DNA of 13,494 nt, taken from contig JAIBDK010000024.1 of the NCBI GenBank assembly GCA_024679435.1, forward strand, positions 1 through 13,494. The letters run 5' to 3'. The position numbers were made by a program, and so were the translations under genes. Below the pieces are notes generated by a model. The model had not been told where the DNA came from and searched no databases. It saw nothing but the letters and a program-made list of their open reading frames with translations. Source of the DNA: Gammaproteobacteria bacterium. Lineage in GTDB: Bacteria > Pseudomonadota > Gammaproteobacteria > Arenicellales > Poriferihabitantaceae. Shown one piece after another: positions 1 to 6,609 of the stretch (the first letter of the stretch is position 1; the number at the start of each line of letters is the position of its first letter).

Positions 1-939
1 GGACTCGGCAATTTTATGTCGAACTCTTTCAGCGACTTCAACAGCCAGAAGCCCATCCTCACCGGACACCAAAGGCCGGATATTGTTGGCTATACAATCA
101 GCAAAGTGCGCCAGCTCAGCGTTCAGTGGCAACTGAGCGATAACTTCAATATCACGATGCTCAAGTTCTGGAAATTTACCACCCTCAGGAATATCTCCAG
201 GCTTAACTTCTTCAAGTTGCTGATCGGCAAAATTCAGCCCCAGATACCGTTTCTGTGAAAAAACCCGAATTCGGCGAAACTGGTTTCGGGAAACCCGGCT
301 GGCGGTTACGTTGGCCACTGCACCGTTTTCAAATTCAAGTCGGGCATTGGCGATATCGACGTGATCGGTGATAACCTTGCAACCCGTGGCAGATATCGAA
401 GTCAAAGGCGACTTAACCAAAGATAGTACGATGTCAATATCATGAATCATCAAGTCAGTAACAACATCGACATCCGTTGCTCTTTCAACAAACTTTCCAA
501 GTCTATGCACCTCTATAAATCGCGGGTTTTCGGCCATTTCCGCCAGTTTCATGACACCGGCATTAAACCGTTCCAGATGTCCAATTTGCAAAATAGCACC
601 ATGCGTCTTTGCAAGGTCAACTATTTTTTGACTTTCGTCAACGCTGGGAGCAACCGGCTTTTCCAGCATCGTGTGAACTCCTTTCTCAAGAAAATACCGT
701 GCTACTTCAAGGTGCAAACTGGTTGGAACGACAATACTCACGGCATCAACAATATCTGGCAGATTGCCTATTTCTGTCCGCGCCTCACATTGACAACTTT
801 CTGCTACTGCCTGTGCCGCCGCATAATCTGTATCCATCACTGCAACAAGATCGATATTTTCCATTGCCGAATAAATTTTAGCGTGAATTTTGCCAAGGTA
901 TCCAACGCCGATAACGGCCACTTTTAAAGGTTTTTCCAT
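1..939 (-). CDS. Gfo/Idh/MocA family NAD(P)-dependent oxidoreductase (3'-partial)
   Basis: I translated this frame by hand because it is open through the window edge. From ATG at 937-939 it gives 313 residues with no stop, so the C-terminus is missing. The N-terminus is a Rossmann fold with the dinucleotide motif GVGYLGKIHA (residues 11-20). The family EKP motif is at 93-95; its Lys is the conserved catalytic/cofactor-contacting residue. An alpha/beta substrate domain follows, with DLMIHDIDI (162-170), in which the His lies where this family keeps its catalytic histidine. The family oxidises or reduces sugars and related polyols with NAD(P)H in the cytoplasm. The DLMIHDIDI version recalls dehydrogenases found beside lipid A genes, such as GnnA (UDP-GlcNAc 3-dehydrogenase), but no aminotransferase partner or lpx gene is visible here. 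The substrate is therefore not assigned. The gene follows oxyR on the same strand after a 228-bp gap and looks independently transcribed. Confidence 0.88.
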   Translation of the reverse strand, partial: MEKPLKVAVIGVGYLGKIHAKIYSAMENIDLVAVMDTDYAAAQAVAESCQCEARTEIGNLPDIVDAVSIVVPTSLHLEVARYFLEKGVHTMLEKPVAPSVDESQKIVDLAKTHGAILQIGHLERFNAGVMKLAEMAENPRFIEVHRLGKFVERATDVDVVTDLMIHDIDIVLSLVKSPLTSISATGCKVITDHVDIANARLEFENGAVANVTASRVSRNQFRRIRVFSQKRYLGLNFADQQLEEVKPGDIPEGGKFPELEHRDIEVIAQLPLNAELAHFADCIANNIRPLVSGEDGLLAVEVAERVRHKIAES

Positions 940-1167
940 ATTTTTAGAATTGAGATTTGTTTAGACAAGCCAGACCTGCGTGTGAACAGAATTGCCCGGC
1001 ACCTATCAGAAAACAAAACAGCTCAAATGACACGAACAAATTTTTAATGACAGATAGATCGTAACAAAAAACCGCCGATTGGTATTGATCTATGTGAATA
1101 GATTAGCAAGAAACTACAAGCTATTTTTATAATGCTATAACAAAGGCAACAGAAACCAGAAAGCGTT

Positions 1168-2091
1168 TCACCCTTCCATTGCAACACAATCTATTGAGCA
1201 ACTCGATACGGCTTCAGCCACCGCCATAACCGCCTTATCACGGGGAAACCCTTTACGCCATGCCAGAATGACATCTCGGGTTGGAGCGATATCTGCAAAC
1301 TTGCGAACCGCCAGCAATTTTTGAGAATACTCCTGGGTTCCCACAGCCGTGCATGGCAAAACGGTAACTCCCACGCCACTTGCCACCATTAACCTGATAG
1401 TTTCAATGGACCCACTTTCCAGAGATTTTTGCAAGTCGCCATATTCTCCGCCAGTTTTGCAACCTGGGCATTCTGCCAATACCTGATCGCGAAAGCAGTT
1501 TCCTCTCCCAAGTAACAAAACAGTTTCAGACTCCAGGTCTTTGGATTTAATTGCCGCTCGTTTTGCCATAGGATGAGATGCAGGCACTACCGCCACAAAA
1601 GGTTCTTTGTACATTACTTTTGTATCTATCCCCGGCTCTTCAAACGGATTAGAAACAATCAAAACATCCAGACTCCCTTGTTTCAGTTTTGTGCGTAGCG
1701 TTGAAGTAAAACCTTCTTCAATAATTATAGCCATATCCGGCACCTGAGCACGTAAAACAGGAATCAAATGTGGAAGTAAGTAGGGTCCAATGGTAAAAAT
1801 AACGCCGATCCGCAGAGGCTCCACTAGATGGCTACTGCCAGATTTAGCGATCTGCTTGATTGTGTCCGCCGATTCGAGAACCTGCTGGGCCTGATCAACT
1901 ACCTGTTTACCCACCGGGGTAAGAACAATCTCGCTGGCGCCTCTCTCAAACAATGTGACGTCCAGTTCTTCCTCGAGTTTTTTCACAGCAACACTTAAGG
2001 TTGGCTGGCTTACAAAACACGATCGGGCTGCTCGACCAAAATGTCGCTCCCGGGCGACCGCGACAATATATCTAAGCTCGCTTAAAGTCAC
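1168..2091 (-). CDS. oxyR: OxyR, LysR-family hydrogen peroxide-sensing regulator
   Basis: This 307-residue LysR-type regulator has an N-terminal winged helix-turn-helix (about 1-60, with RHFGRAARSCFVSQPTLSVA around 16-35) and a C-terminal periplasmic-binding-like sensor domain (about 90-300). The redox motif GNCFRDQVLAEC places cysteines at 199 and 208, the same numbers as the peroxide-reactive and resolving cysteines of E. coli OxyR. IGPYLLPHLIP (101-111) and the region around 237-246 also match OxyR. This strongly supports a peroxide sensor that forms a disulfide and activates defence genes. An extra Cys at 211 follows the second redox Cys. The start is GTG at 2089-2091. An in-frame TGA lies 11 codons upstream and the length fits the family, so this start is well fixed. 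The gene follows the DUF3501 gene by 53 bp in the same direction and may be cotranscribed with the rubrerythrin cluster it probably controls. Confidence 0.93.
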   Translation of the reverse strand: MTLSELRYIVAVARERHFGRAARSCFVSQPTLSVAVKKLEEELDVTLFERGASEIVLTPVGKQVVDQAQQVLESADTIKQIAKSGSSHLVEPLRIGVIFTIGPYLLPHLIPVLRAQVPDMAIIIEEGFTSTLRTKLKQGSLDVLIVSNPFEEPGIDTKVMYKEPFVAVVPASHPMAKRAAIKSKDLESETVLLLGRGNCFRDQVLAECPGCKTGGEYGDLQKSLESGSIETIRLMVASGVGVTVLPCTAVGTQEYSQKLLAVRKFADIAPTRDVILAWRKGFPRDKAVMAVAEAVSSCSIDCVAMEG

Positions 2092-2112
2092 AATTGCGTA
2101 TTTCTTAAATAC

Positions 2113-2124
2113 TGAACCGGTTCA
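2113..2124. promoter_or_regulatory. Perfect 12-bp palindrome upstream of oxyR
   Basis: TGAACCGGTTCA is a perfect palindrome in the 53-bp gap between the DUF3501 stop and the oxyR start, 21 bp before the GTG. It has no central spacer, so it is a better candidate for a dimeric protein site than for an RNA hairpin. It does not match the OxyR consensus (ATAG/CTAT quarter sites). The binding protein is unknown and the site is inferred from symmetry alone. Confidence 0.3.
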
Positions 2125-2144
2125 ATAGATGAGACACTTCTTCT

Positions 2145-2750
2145 CTAATGATGCAAAGAAAGATCGGATGTTAATGAATCTGCAATATTGCGCGGCAATG
2201 CACCTGTCTCATGGGAATATTCGGGGTGATTAACTCCCATGTAGATATCGGCCCCACCTTTTGCCGCTTCAATCATTGTCTGGTCCAGTTCGAACCGAAG
2301 GAAATGCACCGCAGACGTTTTATTTTCGGTTTGCCGTTCCAGATCTTCATTCGCAATGGGATAAACCTGCGCCAAACCATCCACGCGAACCCAAATACAG
2401 GTCTCAATACCAATAAATCTGGCGAGAGCTTCCTTTCGCTCATCTTCATCTTCAAACTCAATCATAAAGGTTGCTTTCCAGTTACTTCCGTCAGGTATAA
2501 GCGGGTTGTATGAATCCAGTTCTTCATCGATACCCGAAGATTCAAATATTTTCTCAATTCTTAAAATTTCCTGTATCTGATACTGAATTGTCGTCCGATC
2601 TTCAAAATACAGCCGTGAATTAGGGCCAAGTGCCACCTGACGATTCTTTTTATGCGCCATGACCTGAGTACGAAAATCATTTCTACGCTCAGAATACTCT
2701 TCAAGTGACATCAGATCAGCGCGTTTCAAACCTTGTATATCTTTATTCAT
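2145..2750 (-). CDS. DUF3501 family protein of unknown function
   Basis: This 201-residue soluble protein matches what I know of the DUF3501 family in length and sequence character. It opens with KRADLMSLEEYSERRNDF (residues 9-26), followed by ALGPNSRLYFEDRTTIQYQIQEILR-like sequence to about residue 64. A central acidic segment and a C-terminal part ending near MGVNHPEYSHE complete it. There is one cysteine (in IETCIWVRVDG), no signal peptide, no membrane segment and no recognisable catalytic motif. DUF3501 genes are repeatedly found beside a rubrerythrin and a GlpC-like Fe-S protein, exactly as here. It lies 45 bp downstream of the Fe-S gene and 53 bp upstream of oxyR, all in the same direction. 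That context suggests a role in peroxide handling or in assembling the neighbouring proteins. The biochemical function is not known. The start ATG at 2748-2750 has only a weak AAAGA-type ribosome site. Confidence 0.9.
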   Translation of the reverse strand: MNKDIQGLKRADLMSLEEYSERRNDFRTQVMAHKKNRQVALGPNSRLYFEDRTTIQYQIQEILRIEKIFESSGIDEELDSYNPLIPDGSNWKATFMIEFEDEDERKEALARFIGIETCIWVRVDGLAQVYPIANEDLERQTENKTSAVHFLRFELDQTMIEAAKGGADIYMGVNHPEYSHETGALPRNIADSLTSDLSLHH

Positions 2751-2795
2751 TTATCTTTATTTATCAATTAATTGCTTCTTGTTTCTAATAATTCA

Positions 2796-4136
2796 CTAAA
2801 CACCATAAGCCTGACGAAGTAGTGAGATCGGGTGAGATGTGCTAGAACCATCATCCAACGCATGTTCAATAAATTTGCCTGCCATGGGGCAATCACTCCC
2901 ATGATAATCAGGCTCGAATTGTTTGACTTTGTTAACCACAGGTCTGACAATTTTGCGCGCGGTATCATAGTATTTGGTTTTTACACCGTAAGTCCCGTCA
3001 TGGCCAGAGCACCGTTCGATAGCCAGAACCTCAGTATCAGGCACAAGCTGCAAACATTCTTTAGTTTTTTGACCAATTTTTTGAACACGTTGATGACAGG
3101 CGACATGATAGGCAACTTTACCAAGTGATTTAGAAAAATCAGTCTTCAGCCGTTTTTCTTTATGCCTCAGCATCAGATATTCAAAGGGATCAAAAATTGC
3201 CCTGGCCACCTTCTGAACCTCCTTATCGTCAGGAAACATCAGGGGTAATTCCTGACGAAACATCAAAACACAGGAAGGAACTGGAGCCATAATATCCCAC
3301 CCTTGATCCACCATTTTGGACAAAACCGGTATATTGACCTCTTTCGCCTTCGCGACAGATTCAAGATCGCCCAGCTCAAGTTTCGGCATCCCGCAGCATT
3401 GCTCCTGGTCTACAAGCGTAACCGGAATATCATTATGACGTAATACCTTAACCATGTCTTCACCGAGTTGCGGTGAATTATAGTTACCGTAACAGGTGGC
3501 AAAAATAGCAACCTTTCCCGTCGTTTCCTCTGTCGCACGGATAACTGTGTCTTCGACACTATCATTTAGTATGCGTTTACGCAGCGTTTTGCTGTGATAT
3601 TCGGGAATAGAAGCGTCTGGATGAACGCCCAGCGTCTTGTCCAGTACTTTCCGTATCGGTTTAATCGTATTAGCCGAATTCACCATATTAACCACAATAG
3701 GTATTCCTGCAAGCTTTCCGACGGCATCTGTTGATGACAGGATTTTTTCGCTTTTGGTTACTCTGCCTTGCTTGAATTTGCTAGCCTTTGCACGCAGCAT
3801 CAGATGCGGAAAATCTATATTCCATTCATGGGGTGGAATATAGGGACACTTGGTTTGATAGCATAAATCACATAAATAACAGTGATCTACTACTTTCCAG
3901 TAGTCTTTCTTGTCCACACCGTCAACTTCCATGGTACTTGACTCATCTACCAAATCGAATAATGTGGGAAATGAATTACATAGGCTGACACAACGCCGAC
4001 ATCCGTGGCATAAATCAAACACTCTTTCCAGTTCATCAAAAAGCTGGTTTTGATCATAAAAATCATTGCTTTTCCAGTCCAGGGCATGACGAGTGGGAGC
4101 CTCAAGACTACCTTCTTTTATAATGGTTCCAGACAT
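2796..4136 (-). CDS. GlpC/HdrD-like Fe-S oxidoreductase subunit (two 4Fe-4S plus CCG domains)
   Basis: This 446-residue cytoplasmic protein belongs to the heterodisulfide reductase-related/GlpC group. The N-terminus carries two [4Fe-4S] ferredoxin motifs: C43-x2-C46-x2-C49-x3-C53, then C86-x2-C89-x2-C92-x4-C97. Two cysteine-rich CCG domains follow. The first has C215 (TCYGNYNSP), CCG at 247-249 and C289. The second has C347, then CSGHDGTYG (376-384) where a full motif would read CCG, then C416 (DCPMAGKFIEH). Relatives pass electrons between a quinone or dehydrogenase and a partner. The genes on either side (short rubrerythrin before, DUF3501 after) suggest it feeds electrons to rubrerythrin for peroxide reduction; this is inference. 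No GlpA/GlpB dehydrogenase subunits are present, so it is not the classical anaerobic glycerol-3-phosphate dehydrogenase. There is no evident Shine-Dalgarno sequence before the ATG. The leader is AT-rich and follows a strong hairpin. Confidence 0.9.
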   Translation of the reverse strand: MSGTIIKEGSLEAPTRHALDWKSNDFYDQNQLFDELERVFDLCHGCRRCVSLCNSFPTLFDLVDESSTMEVDGVDKKDYWKVVDHCYLCDLCYQTKCPYIPPHEWNIDFPHLMLRAKASKFKQGRVTKSEKILSSTDAVGKLAGIPIVVNMVNSANTIKPIRKVLDKTLGVHPDASIPEYHSKTLRKRILNDSVEDTVIRATEETTGKVAIFATCYGNYNSPQLGEDMVKVLRHNDIPVTLVDQEQCCGMPKLELGDLESVAKAKEVNIPVLSKMVDQGWDIMAPVPSCVLMFRQELPLMFPDDKEVQKVARAIFDPFEYLMLRHKEKRLKTDFSKSLGKVAYHVACHQRVQKIGQKTKECLQLVPDTEVLAIERCSGHDGTYGVKTKYYDTARKIVRPVVNKVKQFEPDYHGSDCPMAGKFIEHALDDGSSTSHPISLLRQAYGV

Positions 4137-4173
4137 ATAATTAAGATTAAGTAATAGATATAAATAATTGAAA

Positions 4174-4204
4174 TTAAAGGCGTTGAAAGACTCAACGCCT
4201 TTAA
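4174..4204 (-). terminator. 13-bp perfect hairpin between rubrerythrin and the GlpC-like gene
   Basis: TTAAAGGCGTTGA (4174-4186) and TCAACGCCTTTAA (4192-4204) are perfect inverted repeats around a 5-nt loop. The hairpin begins 17 bp after the rubrerythrin stop. In the minus direction the stem ends in CCTTTAA and is followed by TTTCAATTATTT, a broken U-rich tract. It fits a partial or bidirectional-looking intrinsic terminator, or a 3'-end stabiliser, that would let rubrerythrin be made in excess over the downstream genes. Strength is inferred, not measured. Confidence 0.6.
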
Positions 4205-4221
4205 AACAATAAAACTATGGG

Positions 4222-4635
4222 TTACATATCATCCAGAGTTCGCTGGAATTTATTGGCATGAGAACGCTCAGCTTTGCCCAGTGTTTCAAACCAGTCCGCG
4301 ATTTCGTCAAACCCTTCATCACGTGCTGTTTTAGCCATACCCGGATACATATCGGTGTACTCATGGGTTTCACCCGCAATCGCCGCTTTCAGATTGTCGG
4401 ACGTACCACCAATTGGAAGGCCGGTAGCCGGATCACCACATTCCTCCAGATATTCGAGGTGACCGTGTGCGTGACCTGTTTCACCTTCAGCTGTTGAGCG
4501 AAAAACGGCAGCTACATCGTTATAACCTTCAATATCTGCCTTTGCGGCAAAATACAGATAACGGCGATTCGCCTGAGATTCACCTGCGAAGGCATCTTTC
4601 AGGTTTTGTTCTGTTTTTGAATCTTTTAAACTCAT
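4222..4635 (-). CDS. Rubrerythrin, short ferritin-like form without rubredoxin domain
   Basis: This 137-residue four-helix ferritin-like diiron protein is expected to reduce hydrogen peroxide to water. The iron ligands can be read as E19 (FAGES), E52 and H55 (EGETGHAHG), E89 and E92 (AGETHEY), and E123 and H126 (AERSHANKF), the full rubrerythrin set. Classical rubrerythrins are near 190 residues and end in a rubredoxin domain with four Cys. This one stops at TLDDM after the helix bundle and lacks that domain, so it needs an outside electron donor. The adjacent Fe-S/CCG protein is the obvious candidate. The start is supported by AGGAG (4643-4647) 7 nt before the ATG, the best ribosome site in the cluster. 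It is the first gene of the minus-strand cluster ending in oxyR and is probably induced by peroxide. The missing domain is typical of this subfamily, not a truncation. Confidence 0.93.
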   Translation of the reverse strand: MSLKDSKTEQNLKDAFAGESQANRRYLYFAAKADIEGYNDVAAVFRSTAEGETGHAHGHLEYLEECGDPATGLPIGGTSDNLKAAIAGETHEYTDMYPGMAKTARDEGFDEIADWFETLGKAERSHANKFQRTLDDM

Positions 4636-4642
4636 TCGTTTA

Positions 4643-4647
4643 CTCCT
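4643..4647 (-). promoter_or_regulatory. Strong Shine-Dalgarno of rubrerythrin
   Basis: AGGAG on the minus strand lies 7 nt before the rubrerythrin ATG. It fixes this start and contrasts with the weak or absent sites before the next three genes. That agrees with rubrerythrin being the most highly made product of the cluster. Confidence 0.7.
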
Positions 4648-4657
4648 AATGTTATGT

Positions 4658-4667
4658 TTAGATCTAA
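4658..4667. promoter_or_regulatory. 10-bp palindrome in the rubrerythrin/SDR divergent region
   Basis: TTAGATCTAA is a perfect palindrome 22 bp before the rubrerythrin ATG. No convincing -35/-10 pair could be placed for rubrerythrin, as would be expected if an activator drives it. The palindrome is AT-rich and may be chance. No OxyR-type ATAG-N7-CTAT array was found here. Confidence 0.25.
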
Positions 4668-4720
4668 GATAATGCCAATAAGGCCAAGCGAGTTTAAATC
4701 AAGCTAACTCATTAATCTAA

Positions 4721-4733
4721 TTGATTGTATCAA
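4721..4733. promoter_or_regulatory. FNR-like inverted repeat with one base too few
   Basis: TTGAT-TGT-ATCAA is a perfect inverted repeat of the FNR/CRP-family half site TTGAT/ATCAA, but with a 3-bp centre instead of the 4 bp of a true FNR box. It lies 33 bp before the SDR ATG and 85 bp before the rubrerythrin ATG on the other strand. Either gene could be its target. The short spacer makes a working FNR site doubtful. Confidence 0.25.
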
Positions 4734-4766
4734 ACCCATCAATTAATAATTTCTATCAAAAATCTT

Positions 4767-5603
4767 ATGCCGGAACTTTCAAAAAAATCAGTTTTAATTA
4801 CCGGATGTTCAACCGGTATCGGACTTTGTCTGGCGAAAGGGCTACAACACAGAGGATACCGGGTATTTGCCGCCTGTCGAACGAAAAGGGATAGCACGAC
4901 CCTCAGGCAATTGGGGTTGCAAAGTCCTGTTATTGATCTGGAAGATACGACGTCTATTTCAGACGGGCTTAACCAGGTTCTGGAAATAACCGGTGGCGAA
5001 CTCTACGGTTTGATTAATAACGGCGCGTATGGACAACCCGGCGCGGTAGAGGACCTCAACAGAACCACTCTACGAAAACAGTTTGAAACCAACGTCTTCG
5101 GAACCCAGGAGCTCACTAACAAAGTCATCCCGATAATGCGTCAAGCTGATAAGGGACGTATCATCCAGATAAGCTCGGTTCTGGGCTTTGTCTGCCTTAA
5201 ATATCGAGGGGCCTACAACTCAAGTAAGTATGCCCTTGAAGCACTAACAGACACAATGAGACTGGAACTGTCCAGCACAGGGATCCAACTAAGTCTTATT
5301 GAACCCGGTCCGATAGAGAGTGACTTCAGAAAAAATGCCTATCAAATGTTTAAATCAAACATAGATTTTGAGTCTAGTTTTCATCAATCCGGGTATCTTG
5401 GCGTAGAAAAGCGGCTTTTAAGTGGGAAACCGGTGCGCTTTACTTTGCCAGCCGAGGCGGTATTAAAACCTACTATCCACGCCCTTGAAAACCATAATCC
5501 AAAAATCCGATATCGGATCACAACGCCCACTAAAATCTTCGCCATACTAAAAAGACTGCTGTCCGACAGGTTAATGGACCGCATGCTGGAAAGAGACGGA
5601 TGA
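4767..5603 (+). CDS. YbbO-like short-chain dehydrogenase/reductase (SDR)
   Basis: This 278-residue classical SDR has the cofactor motif TGCSTGIG (12-19), the stabilising NNGA (84-87), the catalytic Ser in ISSVLG (136/137) and Y150-x3-K154 (YNSSK). After the active site comes LSLIEPGPIESDF, and the C-terminal tail LKRLLSDRLMDRMLE closely resembles E. coli YbbO, an NADP-dependent aldehyde reductase. The likely role is cytoplasmic NADPH-dependent reduction of aldehydes or ketones; the exact substrate is not visible. I chose ATG at 4767 over the upstream in-frame TTG at 4725 because it places the Rossmann strand 7-8 residues from the N-terminus, as is normal for the family. Neither start has a clear Shine-Dalgarno. 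The gene is divergent from the rubrerythrin cluster and convergent with htpX (46-bp gap). A link to detoxifying aldehydes formed by oxidation is plausible but inferred. Confidence 0.88.
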   Translation: MPELSKKSVLITGCSTGIGLCLAKGLQHRGYRVFAACRTKRDSTTLRQLGLQSPVIDLEDTTSISDGLNQVLEITGGELYGLINNGAYGQPGAVEDLNRTTLRKQFETNVFGTQELTNKVIPIMRQADKGRIIQISSVLGFVCLKYRGAYNSSKYALEALTDTMRLELSSTGIQLSLIEPGPIESDFRKNAYQMFKSNIDFESSFHQSGYLGVEKRLLSGKPVRFTLPAEAVLKPTIHALENHNPKIRYRITTPTKIFAILKRLLSDRLMDRMLERDG

Positions 5604-5649
5604 AGGAACAACGTTAATAAAAGGTGAACCCGACTCGAACAATAGTTTG

Positions 5650-6528
5650 CTAGCTGTTTTTGAGTGCTTCGATACGCTCTTCGAGTGGCGGATGAGACAT
5701 AAACAGTTTTTTCAAACCCAACCCTCTGGCCCCGGATATACCGAAAGCTGCAAGTTGATCCGGCAATACAGAAGGCTCATGTTGAGCCTGTAATCGTTGT
5801 AAAGCGCCGATCATTTTTTCCTTACCCGCGAGATTAGCCCCGCCTTCGTCTGCTCTGAACTCCCTCTTTCGGCTGAAATACATAACAATCACCGAGGCCA
5901 GAATACCCAGCACCAGTTCTGCAACAATTGTGGTAATCCAGAAACCCGGTCCATGGCCACTTTCAGATTTGAAAATCGTCTTATCTACAAACTGACCGAT
6001 AATTCGGGAAAAGAAAATAACAAAGGTATTCACCACCCCCTGAATTAATGCGAGAGTGATCATGTCTCCATTGGCAACATGGCTGATTTCGTGACCTACA
6101 ACTGCTTCCGCTTCATCCTCAGTCATCGCCCCAAGCAGGCCGGTGCTAACCGCAACCAGTGCATTATTTCGCTTCATACCCGTCGCGAAAGCATTCACCT
6201 GAGGAGATTCAAAAATCGCGACTTCAGGCATGCCGATACCGGCCGATTCGGACTGGCGCTTTACGGTTGCAACCAACCATGCTTCTCTGGAATTAGACGG
6301 GGTTTCAATAACCCGCGCTCCAGAAAAGCGCTTAGCCATAGATTTTGACATCGCAAGCGACACAAACGAACCGATCATTCCGAACAACCCGGCCATCACA
6401 AGCAAACCTTTCAGATCTTGCCCTGTTTGCGCCAGATAAAGATCAAACCCCAACAATCGCATACTGATATTCAGTACAAAAATGATAGCAAGGTTGGTTG
6501 CCAAAAAATAAAAAACTCGTTTTACCAT
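5650..6528 (-). CDS. htpX: HtpX, membrane zinc metalloprotease (M48)
   Basis: This 292-residue protein has the full HtpX layout: membrane segments at about 4-22 and 40-60, the zinc-protease helix HEISH at 146-150, and two further hydrophobic segments at about 158-176 and 197-218. The third zinc ligand is Glu223 in REFRAD. The C-terminal SHPPLEERIEAL is characteristic of the family. HtpX works in the inner membrane with FtsH to remove misfolded membrane proteins. In enterics it is induced by envelope and heat stress through Cpx and sigma-32. It lies 81 bp downstream of the peroxiredoxin gene in the same direction and ends 46 bp from the convergent SDR. The gap before it contains a small inverted repeat (ATCGAC/GTCGAT, 6553-6571). 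Length and motifs are complete. Confidence 0.96.
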   Translation of the reverse strand: MVKRVFYFLATNLAIIFVLNISMRLLGFDLYLAQTGQDLKGLLVMAGLFGMIGSFVSLAMSKSMAKRFSGARVIETPSNSREAWLVATVKRQSESAGIGMPEVAIFESPQVNAFATGMKRNNALVAVSTGLLGAMTEDEAEAVVGHEISHVANGDMITLALIQGVVNTFVIFFSRIIGQFVDKTIFKSESGHGPGFWITTIVAELVLGILASVIVMYFSRKREFRADEGGANLAGKEKMIGALQRLQAQHEPSVLPDQLAAFGISGARGLGLKKLFMSHPPLEERIEALKNS

Positions 6529-6609
6529 GGTCGCCTAATTCCCCGTTAAGTTATCGACTGGGGTCGTCGATGAAAATACAATCTACTGGCATCGTAAAAT
6601 CAGGAAACA

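Noticed and set aside
442..927. 161-residue plus-strand open frame
   Set aside because: It lies opposite the Gfo/Idh/MocA gene and its translation has no family character; the minus-strand frame explains the region.
1088..1103. Inverted repeat ATCTAT-GTGA-ATAGAT after oxyR, as a terminator or OxyR site
   Set aside because: There is no U-tract in either direction. The CTAT/ATAG spacing of 4 bp does not fit the OxyR consensus of 7 bp. The 228-bp gap otherwise shows only AT-rich sequence.
4725..4766. Upstream TTG start for the SDR
   Set aside because: It would add 14 residues before the Rossmann motif with no ribosome site; ATG at 4767 gives the usual family N-terminus.
6553..6583. Heat-shock (sigma-32) promoter or terminator before htpX
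   Set aside because: CCCCAGTC resembles the -10, but the best -35 match at proper spacing is only 4 of 7. The ATCGAC/GTCGAT stem is 6 bp with no U-tract.
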